In this document: positions 7,394 through 14,747 of the stretch, piece after piece
How positions within the stretch are numbered: position 1 is the first letter of the stretch
How the letters are laid out: each line of letters opens with the position of its first letter
From: UBA5399 sp964464145
Lineage (GTDB): Bacteria; Bacillota; Clostridia; Christensenellales; Christensenellaceae
Assembly (NCBI GenBank): GCA_964464145.1
Contig: CAYXFB010000062.1
Span: 1-16,591 of the forward strand
DNA length: 16,591 nt
Direction: 5' to 3'
The notes under the pieces: model-generated
Database searches by the model: none
Seen by the model: only the letters and a program-made list of their open reading frames with translations
Told to the model about the DNA's origin: nothing
Position numbers and translations under genes: made by a program

Positions 7394-7414
7394 TATTAAC
7401 CAATCAGGTTGATA
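7394..7414 (+). other. Hairpin between permease and binding-protein genes
   Basis: TATTAACC (7394-7401) can pair with GGTTGATA (7407-7414) through one G-U pair, with a 5-nt loop AATCA. There is no T-tract, so it is not a terminator. It may act in mRNA processing or stability, allowing higher expression of the binding protein than of the membrane subunits, as is common in such operons. Confidence 0.3.
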
Positions 7415-7456
7415 TATAGGCGAACGATTATGAAACAAAATTTCAGGAGGTAGAAA

Positions 7457-8641
7457 ATGAAAAAACTTATAGTAGTAGTAGTATGCTTATCCCTCGTGGT
7501 AGCTATGCTGGCTGGCTGCTCGGCTCCGGCTGCGCCCGCCGCTTCTGAGGCTGCTGCCGCGCCCGCCGCTTCTGAGGCTGCCGCGCCGGCCGCTTCCGAG
7601 GCCGCAGCTCCGGCTGACGACGCAGCAGACATGGAAGTTCCGGCTGAAGCCGTAGCTACTCCAGAAGCTCCCGCCGCTGGTGCCAACAGACCCCAGATGA
7701 CGGAGCAGGAAGCTAAGGACGCTAAATGGGCAGGCTCCATCGCCACAGCCAAAAACGTATTCTTCGTTGGTATGAAATACGGCTATGAGCAGGCTGCCGC
7801 AGAATACGGCATAAAGGACTTCACAACATATGACGGACAGGACGATCCTGCTGTACAGGTAAGCCAGTTCGAAGATATACTGCAGTCCGGCGCCGACATA
7901 CTGCTTGCCAACCCCGTACAGGCCGATCCCATAACGCCCTTCGCTGAGAAAGCTTTCGACGAAGGTCTGCCGGTAATATACGTTGACCGTGGACCCAGCA
8001 CAGATAAATATCTCTGCTTCCTCCAGTCTGACAACGTAGAGCTGGGCCGCATGGGTGGTCAGTATATAGTTGACTTCCTTTCCGCTAAAAATGGCGAAGC
8101 TACAGGCAAAGTTATAGAGCTGGAAGGCGTTCAGGGCGCATCTCCCACGCTGCTCCGCGGCCAGGGCTTCCACGAAATAGTTGATCCCCTCACGGGCATC
8201 GAGGTTATAAAAGACGTTGGAAACTTCGACCAGCAGGTATCTCTGGACGTTACAACAAACCTTCTCCAGGCTCATGACGACGTACAGGCTATATTCACAC
8301 ACAACGATGACAACGCTCTCGGCGCTTACAAAGCTCTGAAATCTAACGACAACTACGGCGGCAAGCTGGTTGGCGAAGATGGTCACGTTTGCATAACAGG
8401 TATAGACGGAACATTTGAAGGTCTCCAGGCTATAAAGGCTGGTGAGATAGACGCCACAATGGCTCAGAACCCCATGACAATGACCATGGAAGCTACAAGG
8501 CTCGGCCTTGAGTACCTCCAGGGCAAAGACATCCCCAAGGATGTACTGTGGGAGCTGAAATCCATAACGAAGGACAACGTTGACGATCCTGACAACTGGG
8601 GTCTCGCCGTTAACAACTACATGGAAAGCACCGGACAGTAA
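7457..8641 (+). CDS. Sugar-binding lipoprotein of the ABC importer, RbsB type
   Basis: This 394-residue protein is the extracytoplasmic substrate receptor of the importer. A signal peptide ends in lipobox LAGC, giving lipid-modified Cys21. Residues 22 to about 90 form a low-complexity linker rich in Ala, Pro, Ser and Glu with three copies of an APAASEAA-type unit. The periplasmic-binding-protein type 1 domain starts near residue 99 and includes LQSGADILLANPVQAD, GLPVIYVDRG, AIFTHNDDNALGAYKAL and CITGIDGTFEGLQAIKAGEIDATMAQNP, all typical of the RbsB/sugar-binding group. The ribosome binding site AGGAGG (7445-7450) is excellent. Ligand identity cannot be read from the sequence, but hexose, pentose or 6-deoxyhexose fits the neighbouring isomerase. 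Confidence 0.92.
   Translation: MKKLIVVVVCLSLVVAMLAGCSAPAAPAASEAAAAPAASEAAAPAASEAAAPADDAADMEVPAEAVATPEAPAAGANRPQMTEQEAKDAKWAGSIATAKNVFFVGMKYGYEQAAAEYGIKDFTTYDGQDDPAVQVSQFEDILQSGADILLANPVQADPITPFAEKAFDEGLPVIYVDRGPSTDKYLCFLQSDNVELGRMGGQYIVDFLSAKNGEATGKVIELEGVQGASPTLLRGQGFHEIVDPLTGIEVIKDVGNFDQQVSLDVTTNLLQAHDDVQAIFTHNDDNALGAYKALKSNDNYGGKLVGEDGHVCITGIDGTFEGLQAIKAGEIDATMAQNPMTMTMEATRLGLEYLQGKDIPKDVLWELKSITKDNVDDPDNWGLAVNNYMESTGQ
7532..7606 (+). repeat. Tandem coding repeat in the lipoprotein linker
   Basis: Three tandem units (27, 24 and 24 nt, starting at 7532, 7559 and 7583) encode AAPAASEAA-like segments, residues 26-50. The first two share their first 22 bases exactly, and the third has diverged at several bases. 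Unit-number variation by slippage would lengthen or shorten the linker without changing frame. Confidence 0.75.
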
Positions 8642-8743
8642 TTCCATAACGGGAATACTTACAAAACCCAAAGAATAATCAAAATTATTTGGTTATGATC
8701 GTTCGCAGCGATGGGTACGGGTCTTCCGTACCAAGATAATAGA

Positions 8744-8797
8744 GTAGCCCGCAAATTGATATATTTGCGGGCTACAATATAGATAGGGGTTGTTTTT
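8744..8797 (+). terminator. Probable transcription terminator of the sugar transporter operon
   Basis: A perfect 13-bp stem, GTAGCCCGCAAAT (8744-8756) against ATTTGCGGGCTAC (8763-8775), closes a 6-nt loop. The nearest T-tract (TTGTTTTT, 8790-8797) is about 14 nt further on, further than in a textbook intrinsic terminator. It may instead protect the 3' end of the mRNA. Its position after the last gene of the operon favours a terminator. Confidence 0.55.
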
Positions 8798-8889
8798 ATG
8801 GCGATACGCGCCAAATCGGAAATATTTTAACGTTGCATATTCACAAAACCTTTACAAATACGCAGTATTCCGCAGGGTTTTGTATATAG

Positions 8890-8895
8890 TATAAT
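8890..8895 (+). promoter_or_regulatory. Candidate -10 element of the gld-like operon
   Basis: A perfect TATAAT lies 48 nt before the TTG start. No good -35 is present at 16-18 nt upstream, so an activator or a different contact would be needed. Confidence 0.35.
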
Positions 8896-8930
8896 TGCTG
8901 TGTATGCAATTCGTACGTATACGCGGTATA

Positions 8931-8936
8931 AGGAGG
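8931..8936 (+). promoter_or_regulatory. Ribosome binding site supporting a TTG start
   Basis: A full AGGAGG stands 7 nt before TTG at 8944, and no ATG lies at comparable spacing. This decides the non-ATG start of the ABC ATPase gene. Confidence 0.8.
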
Positions 8937-8943
8937 AACCACA

Positions 8944-9873
8944 TTGATCTCAGTCAATAATCTATGCAAAAATTTTGGCTCACACGTTGTGCTGGACAAT
9001 ATTTCGTTTGAGATAGGCGAAGGCGAAATAGTAGGCTTTCTGGGAAACAACGGCGTGGGCAAATCCACCACGATGAACATAATAACGGGCTATATAGCGG
9101 CCTCTTCGGGCACTGTGCGTGTGGGCGGCTACGACATAAGCACGCAGCCGCTGGAGGTGAAGCGCCTCATAGGCTACACGCCCGAAAACCCACCCATATA
9201 CAACGAGCTTTCCGTGGAGGAATACCTCCGCTTTGCCTGCGAGCTAAAGCATGTGGGCAAGAGCGATATTCCCGCGCAAATAGAGACGGCCATAGAAACG
9301 CTCAAGCTGTCGGCCATGAGAAAGCGCCTCATAGGCAATCTTTCGCGCGGATACAAGCAGCGCGTGGGTTTGGCGCAGGCACTGTGCGGCGAGCCCAAGG
9401 TGCTCATAATGGACGAACCCACCGTGGGGCTTGATCCCACGCAGATAATAGACATTCGCAAGACCATAAAGGCGCTCGGTTCTAAACATACCGTGGTGCT
9501 TTCCTCCCACATACTGCACGAGGTGGCGGATATCTGCGGCCATATAATAATGCTGAACAAGGGCAAGATAGTGATGGACGACACTCTTTCCAACCTCATA
9601 TCGGGCTCGGGCGCGCAGCGCAAGATAAAGCTTACCGTAAAGTGCGATCCGGCGATAGGCAAATCCATACTGGAGGGCGTCCCGCTCGTGAAAAAAATAC
9701 AGACTATGCCCACCGTTAAAAGCAGCACCGCCGAATTTTTGATCGACGGCGACAGCGGCGCGGAGGAAGCCATAGCGCGCGCGATGGTGAAGGCGGATAT
9801 AGGCCTTTTAGCGCTCACAGACGTAGAGGTGACGTTGGAGGATCTCTTCCTGCGCCACACGCGGGAATCTTGA
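8944..9873 (+). CDS. ABC transporter ATPase, GldA-like
   Basis: This 309-residue single-domain ABC ATPase has Walker A GNNGVGKST (34-42), signature LSRGY (133-137), Walker B VLIMDEP (153-159) and H-loop His189. The Q-loop position reads GYTPENPPIY with Glu81 where Gln is usual, a form I associate with the GldA/ABC-2 exporter group. The C-terminal ~90 residues form an accessory domain. It should energise the membrane protein encoded 13 bp downstream. It starts with TTG behind a perfect AGGAGG. It is the first gene of a five-gene operon. In Bacteroidota the related GldA works with GldF and GldG in gliding motility, but the role in other bacteria is not established and no export substrate is evident. 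Confidence 0.88.
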   Translation: MISVNNLCKNFGSHVVLDNISFEIGEGEIVGFLGNNGVGKSTTMNIITGYIAASSGTVRVGGYDISTQPLEVKRLIGYTPENPPIYNELSVEEYLRFACELKHVGKSDIPAQIETAIETLKLSAMRKRLIGNLSRGYKQRVGLAQALCGEPKVLIMDEPTVGLDPTQIIDIRKTIKALGSKHTVVLSSHILHEVADICGHIIMLNKGKIVMDDTLSNLISGSGAQRKIKLTVKCDPAIGKSILEGVPLVKKIQTMPTVKSSTAEFLIDGDSGAEEAIARAMVKADIGLLALTDVEVTLEDLFLRHTRES

Positions 9874-9886
9874 GGGGGGCGGCGAT

Positions 9887-10600
9887 ATGACGGCTATTTT
9901 CAAAAAGGAACTGAACTCATACTTTAAAACGATGCTGGCCTATGTTTTTCTGGGCATGTTCGCCCTCGTGGTAGGCCTGTTTTTCACCACAAACAACATA
10001 CTGGCCGGTTCATCCAGCTATATAGTTGTGCTGAGCAACGTGAATTACGTTATGGTGCTGCTGGTGCCCATACTCACCATGCGCCTCTTTTCTGAGGAAC
10101 GCAAAACCAAGTCAGATCAGCTGCTCTTCACCGCTCCGGTGACCACCATAGGCGTTGTGCTGGCCAAGTACCTCGCCGCAATGGTGGTGCTGCTTGCAGG
10201 CCTCGCTACCACGCTTGTGCAGGTGATAATACTTTACGTATTCGGCGCGCCCTACGTGGGCGAAATACTTCTGGGCTACCTCGGCTTCATGCTTATGGGC
10301 AGCGCGTTTATAGCGGTGGGCATATTCATATCCTCGCTTTCTTCCAACCAGCTTACGGCGGCCGTGGCCACAATGGGCATACTGCTGATGTTCTGGATGC
10401 TGGACGCGCTTGTGGGCCAGGTTTCAGACCCGGTAGCGGGCGGGCTTTTAAGCTTCGTATCCATATTCAGTTACTTTGCGGATTTTCAGCGCGGCGTACT
10501 CAGCGCCACCTCGGTTGTGTACCTTACATCTTTCACGGCGCTGTTTTTGTACCTGACATGGATAACACTCAAAAGAAGAAGCCTCATAAAGGGCAGCTGA
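9887..10600 (+). CDS. ABC-2 type permease, GldF-like
   Basis: This 237-residue protein has about six membrane segments (near residues 17-37, 50-65, 93-115, 130-150, 158-176 and 205-226). The short motif TMRLFSEERKTKSDQLLFTAPV (about 64-85) is characteristic of the GldF/ABC-2 group and likely contacts the ATPase. The protein is shorter than classical ABC exporters, as is usual in this family. The gene starts 13 bp after the ATPase stop with a purine-rich GAGGGGGG ribosome binding site and precedes the GldG-like gene by 12 bp. It would form the membrane core of the complex. Confidence 0.85.
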   Translation: MTAIFKKELNSYFKTMLAYVFLGMFALVVGLFFTTNNILAGSSSYIVVLSNVNYVMVLLVPILTMRLFSEERKTKSDQLLFTAPVTTIGVVLAKYLAAMVVLLAGLATTLVQVIILYVFGAPYVGEILLGYLGFMLMGSAFIAVGIFISSLSSNQLTAAVATMGILLMFWMLDALVGQVSDPVAGGLLSFVSIFSYFADFQRGVLSATSVVYLTSFTALFLYLTWITLKRRSLIKGS

Positions 10601-10612
10601 GGAGAGAAATAT

Positions 10613-12109
10613 ATGAAATTTGGCAATAAACCGGCTCCCACGCCGGACAGCATAAAAAAGACGCGCGGCGGGTTTCATCTGTTTTCCATACTTTTGACCC
10701 TGCTTGTGATAGGCATATTCGTATTCCTGAACGTATTCGTATTTCTGGGTGAGCAGCGCTACAGCCTAAAGACCGACCTTACGCAGTACCGCATATTCAC
10801 GCTTTCGGACGCGAGCCAAAACGTTATATCTGGCGTGAACGAAACCATAAACATATATACGCTCTACCCCACGGGCAAGACGGACGAGGAGGTTTCCACT
10901 CTGCTTGAAAAATACGCGGCGCTCAACCCCAACATAAAGGTGCAAAATGTAGACCCGGAGCTGAACCCCACCTTCACGGCCACCTACGACCCCAACTCTA
11001 AGGGCATAGACGCCTATTCTGTGATAGTAACGAATGAGGACAATTCGGCCTACAAGGTGTACGGCCTGCCCGACCTCAAGGTGTATGTGACCGGCTCGGA
11101 CGGCAGCATGGTAAAGGTGGGCTCCAAGGCAGAGCAAAAGATAACCTCCGCGCTCTACTATATCATGACGGGCAGCATGAACCGCGCGGTTTTCCTCTCC
11201 GGCCACGGCGAGGTGGACCCGAACAGCCTGCCCCAATTTTTGAGCTATCTCGATAACCTCAATTATGAGCTTTCCACCTACGACTTTATAGGCGGCACTG
11301 GCAAGCTCGACCCCGAAACGGATACCCTCTTCGTGCTGGGGCCGCAGCAGGACATGACGGCGGAGGAATACGAAGACGTAAAGACCTTCCTCAGTAACGG
11401 CGGCAAGGCCATGTTTTTCATGGACAATATATTCGTGGATCAGCAGAGCGGCGCGGCGCGCGTGATGACGCAGACGCTGACCAACTTCGAGGGTCTTTTA
11501 AAGCTTTACGATATAGAGGTAAACAAGGACTACGTGTTGGGCTACGGCGAGGCCGCCTACTACCAGAACCCCTCCTTCCTCGTGTGCGATCTCGCGCCCG
11601 GCGCCATAACGGATTCCATAATAGCAGCCAACCGCTATCCGCTGATATCCTACGCGAGCAGCTTGAAAACGAACGCCGTACCCAGCGCGGGCATAACGGT
11701 GTCTCCGCTAGTATACTCCGCGAAGGAATCCTTCGCAAAGCAGCTGACCGGGGAGGACTCCATAGCAAACCTTGAGCGGCAGCCGGGCGACGCCACGGGC
11801 AATATGCTGCTGGGCGCCTTCTCCGCCGCCGAAAACGGTTCGCAGATAGTGGTGTTCGGCTCTTCCTCGCTGCTTGGGAACAACCAAATACAGCTTGCAG
11901 GCAACGCCGACCTCGTGATGAATTCGCTCTCCTACCTGAATCAGCGTACGCAGAGCATAGACATAGCGCCCAAACGCACGCTGGGCGAGGTGATGCAGTT
12001 CACCAGCAACTCGCAGGTGAATATGCTTATTGTTCTCTGCGTGATAGTGATACCCGCCCTGCTATTGCTGTTCGGCGTGGTTACATGGGTGCGCAGGGTA
12101 AGGCGCTAG
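10613..12109 (+). CDS. GldG-like ABC transporter auxiliary protein
   Basis: This 498-residue protein has an N-terminal membrane anchor at about 21-45, a large extracytoplasmic region, and a C-terminal membrane anchor at about 471-491 ending in a basic tail (RRVRR). The segment after the first anchor (RYSLKTDLTQYRIFTLSDASQNVI) and the later VFLSGHGEVDPNSLPQFLSYL and LFVLGPQQDMTAEEYEDVKTFLSNGGKAMFFMDN segments match the GldG/ABC-type uncharacterised transport domain. This domain has a ThuA/glutamine-amidotransferase-like fold without an obvious catalytic site. It likely sits outside the membrane on the GldA-GldF exporter. Its ribosome binding site overlaps the permease stop region. The substrate is unknown. 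Confidence 0.82.
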   Translation: MKFGNKPAPTPDSIKKTRGGFHLFSILLTLLVIGIFVFLNVFVFLGEQRYSLKTDLTQYRIFTLSDASQNVISGVNETINIYTLYPTGKTDEEVSTLLEKYAALNPNIKVQNVDPELNPTFTATYDPNSKGIDAYSVIVTNEDNSAYKVYGLPDLKVYVTGSDGSMVKVGSKAEQKITSALYYIMTGSMNRAVFLSGHGEVDPNSLPQFLSYLDNLNYELSTYDFIGGTGKLDPETDTLFVLGPQQDMTAEEYEDVKTFLSNGGKAMFFMDNIFVDQQSGAARVMTQTLTNFEGLLKLYDIEVNKDYVLGYGEAAYYQNPSFLVCDLAPGAITDSIIAANRYPLISYASSLKTNAVPSAGITVSPLVYSAKESFAKQLTGEDSIANLERQPGDATGNMLLGAFSAAENGSQIVVFGSSSLLGNNQIQLAGNADLVMNSLSYLNQRTQSIDIAPKRTLGEVMQFTSNSQVNMLIVLCVIVIPALLLLFGVVTWVRRVRR

Positions 12110-12114
12110 GAGGG
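12108..12114 (+). promoter_or_regulatory. Ribosome binding site overlapping the upstream stop and supporting a TTG start
   Basis: AGGAGGG overlaps the last bases of the GldG-like stop codon (TAG, 12107-12109) and lies 7 nt before TTG at 12122. The next in-frame ATG is about 48 codons in and would remove the membrane anchor, so TTG is preferred. Confidence 0.75.
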
Positions 12115-12121
12115 CAGTAAA

Positions 12122-13438
12122 TTGACAAAGGGAAGATTTTTGACACTTTTGATAGCGGTGGCCGTGCTTGCGGCGCTGGTTGTGGGCTCCATAGTGCTCA
12201 TAACCGCGCCCGCGGAGCTTTCAGGCACGAACCAGCTAAAGATATACGGCGTGACAGCCAGGGACGTTATGAGCGTGGAGATAGATCATAACGGGGAAAC
12301 ACTCAGCATATACCGCGCGGAGGATGGCAAGTGGAAATTCGAGGGCTCGGACGCGCCCGTGGATCAAGCGCGCGCCGAATCCGTTATAACCTTCGTTTCT
12401 TACGTGTACGTAACAAAGGCGGTGGACGAAAACGTTACCGACTTCGCCAAATATGGCCTCGATCCGGCGCAGAGCGTTGTTAAGGTGAAAACGGCGGACG
12501 GCAACGGCTACACTATAAACTACGGCTACCAAACGGCGGACAACACCTCCAAGTATATGCGCATGAACGACGCCCCCACAGTTTACATACAGGGTTATCT
12601 GAGCTCCGAGCTGATACTGCGCGACCTTGACGCGCTGCGCGATCTGAAGCTGCCCGCCTTCGACGCGGAGCAGCTTTCAGAGATAGCCTACCAAAACGAC
12701 AGCGGCGAGACGGTGGGCATGAACATACTGGCAAACGGTCTTTCGGTGGGCAATTGCGGCTGGCAGATGAACCAGCCCGCCGCGCTCTTCGTACCCACTA
12801 TGAATATAGACTCCTTCAAAGCCATTCTGAGATCCTCAAAGCTTTCAGATTATGTGGGCGCGGATGTGAAGCCGGAGTATGGGCTGGATGAATATGCCAA
12901 GCTGGCGCAGTTCGGCTTTGCGGACGGAACGGTGCTTTCGCTCAAGATAGGAGCGCAGACGGAGGACGGCAAAAAGTATTACTGCCTCGTGGACGGCAAG
13001 GAGGGCGTATATACAATAGCCTCCTCCCTGCTGGAATATTTGAGCTACCCCTCGCTGCAGATGGCGCTGCCCGAAATAATGCCGGGAATGCCGGCCGACA
13101 CCACCGCAATAAAGGCGGAAGCAGGCGGTCAGAGCTACGAGCTCAAAACGGACGGCTCCGCCTACACGCTGAACGGCAAAACGATCACCGCCGAAACATA
13201 CAACTCTCTTTTCACCGCAATGAAGCAGATGATAATTGTAGACTATGTGAAAAGCGATGTGGAGATAGGCGCACAGGTGGCCAGCATTACCCAAAGCTGT
13301 GCTAGCGGCGCCGAAATAGCCGTTACGCTGTACGAATACGGCAAGGATTTCCTCGCGGTGGACTATGGCTTTGGCAAGCAGATATACATTGCCCGCGCCC
13401 CGCTTGACAGCTTCATATCAAGCCTCGCGGCGGTTTGA
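12122..13438 (+). CDS. DUF4340-type membrane-anchored extracytoplasmic protein
   Basis: This 438-residue protein has one N-terminal membrane segment (about 7-28) and a long outside domain. The repeated pattern of short beta-rich modules, with a W-x-F after a charged stretch (GKWKFEGSDAPVDQARAESVITFVSYV), then FAKYGLDPAQSVVKVKTADG and a tyrosine-rich YYCLVDGKEGVYTI module, is typical of DUF4340. That family is regularly found beside GldG-like genes. The DEYAKLAQFGFADGTVLSLKIG segment repeats the same module later in the chain. It probably assembles with the GldF/GldG complex on the cell surface. No enzymatic motif is seen. The start is TTG behind a strong ribosome binding site. Confidence 0.75.
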   Translation: MTKGRFLTLLIAVAVLAALVVGSIVLITAPAELSGTNQLKIYGVTARDVMSVEIDHNGETLSIYRAEDGKWKFEGSDAPVDQARAESVITFVSYVYVTKAVDENVTDFAKYGLDPAQSVVKVKTADGNGYTINYGYQTADNTSKYMRMNDAPTVYIQGYLSSELILRDLDALRDLKLPAFDAEQLSEIAYQNDSGETVGMNILANGLSVGNCGWQMNQPAALFVPTMNIDSFKAILRSSKLSDYVGADVKPEYGLDEYAKLAQFGFADGTVLSLKIGAQTEDGKKYYCLVDGKEGVYTIASSLLEYLSYPSLQMALPEIMPGMPADTTAIKAEAGGQSYELKTDGSAYTLNGKTITAETYNSLFTAMKQMIIVDYVKSDVEIGAQVASITQSCASGAEIAVTLYEYGKDFLAVDYGFGKQIYIARAPLDSFISSLAAV

Positions 13439-13467
13439 AGTATATGAGGCATAACGAAAGGAACTGA

Positions 13468-14574
13468 ATGAAAAAAATAATCTGCGCAATAGTTTTGACA
13501 ATATTTGCCCTATCTGTGGTGGGTTGCTCCGCCGCATCTGTCGCTGCCAAGCCGGAAACGGTGCTGGCGCGCGTGAACGGTGAGGAGATAACCGCCTCGC
13601 AGGTGTATTCCACGCTTTCGGCCTACGCGGATAAATTTGGTATGGATCTTGGCGATATGCAGGCCAACAAAGATTCCACCACATACGACGATCTTAAAAA
13701 AGCCGTGCTGAACGAGGAGGTCACCAAGGCGCTGATACGCCAATACGCCGCCGAGCTGGGCATAGAGATAACTCCGGAGCAGCGCGAGGAGTTCGACAGC
13801 CGCGCCGAGGAATATATGCGCGGCATAGAGCAAAAGCTGCGCACCGACGTGGAAAAGGAAGCCGCCGAAAATTCTTCCATAAATGTGGACGCGGAAACCA
13901 AAAAACGCTACGATGATTACATCAAGGCAAACAATTTCACAAAGGAAAGCGCCATAGCGGAGCTTGTGCAATACGAGCTGGAGCAGCAGCTTCGCCAAAA
14001 GGTATACGAACCGCTGGACGATTCGGACGCGGCGGTAAAGAAATATTTTGATGATCTCGTACAAAAGCAGCAGCAGACGGCGCAGGACGAGCCGGAGCGC
14101 TTCGTGAAAATGCAATCGGGCGGGGAGACATTTTACTATTACCCGGAAAACGCCGTTTACGCCAAAAGCCTTATGGTGGGAGAAGAAAACCGCGCTGCGC
14201 TGGAGGCGCTTACCGATGAAGCGGGCTTTGAAGCGCTTTTGGAGTCCGCCGGAATAGACAACGGCATGAAGGTGGAGCCGTATAAAACACAGGGCTACCT
14301 TATGTTGCCCGAGGGCGGCGCCATACCCGCGCTGGAGGAGGCCGCGGCGGCATTGAAGCAGCCGGGCGAGCTGAGTCCCGTTATAACGAACGGCGAAAAA
14401 TTTGTGCGGCTCATGCTGGTAAGCCGCCCGGAGCCGGGCGCGGTGGATTTTGAATCTGTAAAGGAATCCGTTCGCGCGCAAATGCTGGAGCAGCTTCAAA
14501 CGGAGGCGTGGAACGCGGCGCTGGATGAACGCCATGACGCCGCCAATATAGAAATACTGGACGTCGCATATTGA
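13468..14574 (+). CDS. SurA/PrsA-like foldase lipoprotein
   Basis: This 368-residue protein has a signal peptide ending in SVVGC, giving lipid-modified Cys20. It then shows the SurA N-terminal pattern VLARVNGEEITASQVYSTLSAY (about 31-52) and a long charged helical chaperone region (about 70-200). A C-terminal parvulin-like segment with AAAALKQPGELSPVITNGEKFVRLMLVSR comes late in the chain. This is the organisation of PrsA/SurA peptidyl-prolyl isomerases and chaperones. Several residues that normally mark an active parvulin domain are not obvious, so it may act as a chaperone only. Its ribosome binding site is AAGGA at 13458-13462. It follows the DUF4340 gene by 29 bp and probably folds or stabilises the extracytoplasmic subunits of the complex. 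Confidence 0.7.
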   Translation: MKKIICAIVLTIFALSVVGCSAASVAAKPETVLARVNGEEITASQVYSTLSAYADKFGMDLGDMQANKDSTTYDDLKKAVLNEEVTKALIRQYAAELGIEITPEQREEFDSRAEEYMRGIEQKLRTDVEKEAAENSSINVDAETKKRYDDYIKANNFTKESAIAELVQYELEQQLRQKVYEPLDDSDAAVKKYFDDLVQKQQQTAQDEPERFVKMQSGGETFYYYPENAVYAKSLMVGEENRAALEALTDEAGFEALLESAGIDNGMKVEPYKTQGYLMLPEGGAIPALEEAAAALKQPGELSPVITNGEKFVRLMLVSRPEPGAVDFESVKESVRAQMLEQLQTEAWNAALDERHDAANIEILDVAY

Positions 14575-14634
14575 CGGTACGATAAAAAACGCCCTTTTTA
14601 CCAAGCTAGCACATTAAAATATAGAACATACTTA

Positions 14635-14662
14635 TTGCAATTTGGCAAAAATTCGCCATAAT
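14635..14662 (+). promoter_or_regulatory. Candidate promoter of the AMP-forming ligase gene
   Basis: TTGCAA (14635-14640) and CATAAT (14657-14662) are 16 nt apart. A small inverted repeat TGGC/GCCA (14643-14646, 14654-14657 region) lies in the spacer. A second, perfect TATAAT at 14705-14710 has only a poor -35 and is an alternative. Confidence 0.45.
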
Positions 14663-14674
14663 ATATATTATGAT

Positions 14675-14699
14675 ACGCCGTTAATGCGAAAGTCGGCGT
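14675..14699 (+). other. Hairpin in the ligase leader
   Basis: ACGCCG (14675-14680) can pair with CGGCGT (14694-14699) around a 13-nt loop. There is no T-tract immediately after it. It could be a leader structure or a protein site; I assign no function. Confidence 0.3.
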
Positions 14700-14734
14700 C
14701 ACTTTATAATAAAACCGCCATCATTGGCCGGAAC

Positions 14735-14740
14735 GGAGGA
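14735..14740 (+). promoter_or_regulatory. Ribosome binding site deciding the ligase start
   Basis: GGAGGA lies 7 nt before ATG at 14748. It falls inside the longer frame that would start at TTG 14724, and that TTG has no ribosome binding site. ATG 14748 is therefore the start. Confidence 0.8.
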
Positions 14741-14747
14741 GCCGTAC

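Larger units (their letters stand above)
8642..8943. other. 302-bp intergenic region between the transporter and gld-like operons
   Basis: The region holds small stem-loops at 8641-8656, at 8714-8732 (GGTACGG paired with CCGTACC, loop GTCTT) and a strong one at 8744-8775. It also has a TATAAT hexamer near the next operon. The ten-codon ATG frame at 8798-8830 lacks support. The rest is unassigned. Confidence 0.5.

Noticed and set aside
7487..8671. Long antisense open frame across the whole binding-protein gene (394 codons)
   Set aside because: It mirrors a clearly recognised sugar-binding lipoprotein. The composition is rich in Tyr, Val and Gly as expected from reading AUA- and GC-rich codons backwards, and no ribosome binding site or family motif is seen.
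8798..8830. Ten-codon ATG frame MAIRAKSEIF as a possible leader peptide before the gld-like operon
   Set aside because: It is very short, has only a weak purine stretch before it, lacks repeated regulatory codons and has no attenuator hairpin after it.
14583..14600. Intrinsic terminator after the foldase gene
   Set aside because: The potential stem is made only of A-T pairs (TAAAAA with TTTTTA), without a GC-rich core, so terminator function is not supported.
13510..14604. Long antisense open frame across the foldase gene (364 codons)
   Set aside because: The sense frame has a signal peptide, lipobox and SurA pattern. The antisense frame has low-information composition, explained by the scarcity of TTA, CTA and TCA codons on the sense strand.
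14724..14747. Longer N-terminus of the ligase starting at TTG
   Set aside because: There is no ribosome binding site before the TTG, whereas GGAGGA lies at ideal spacing before ATG 14748. The extra eight residues do not look like part of the fold.
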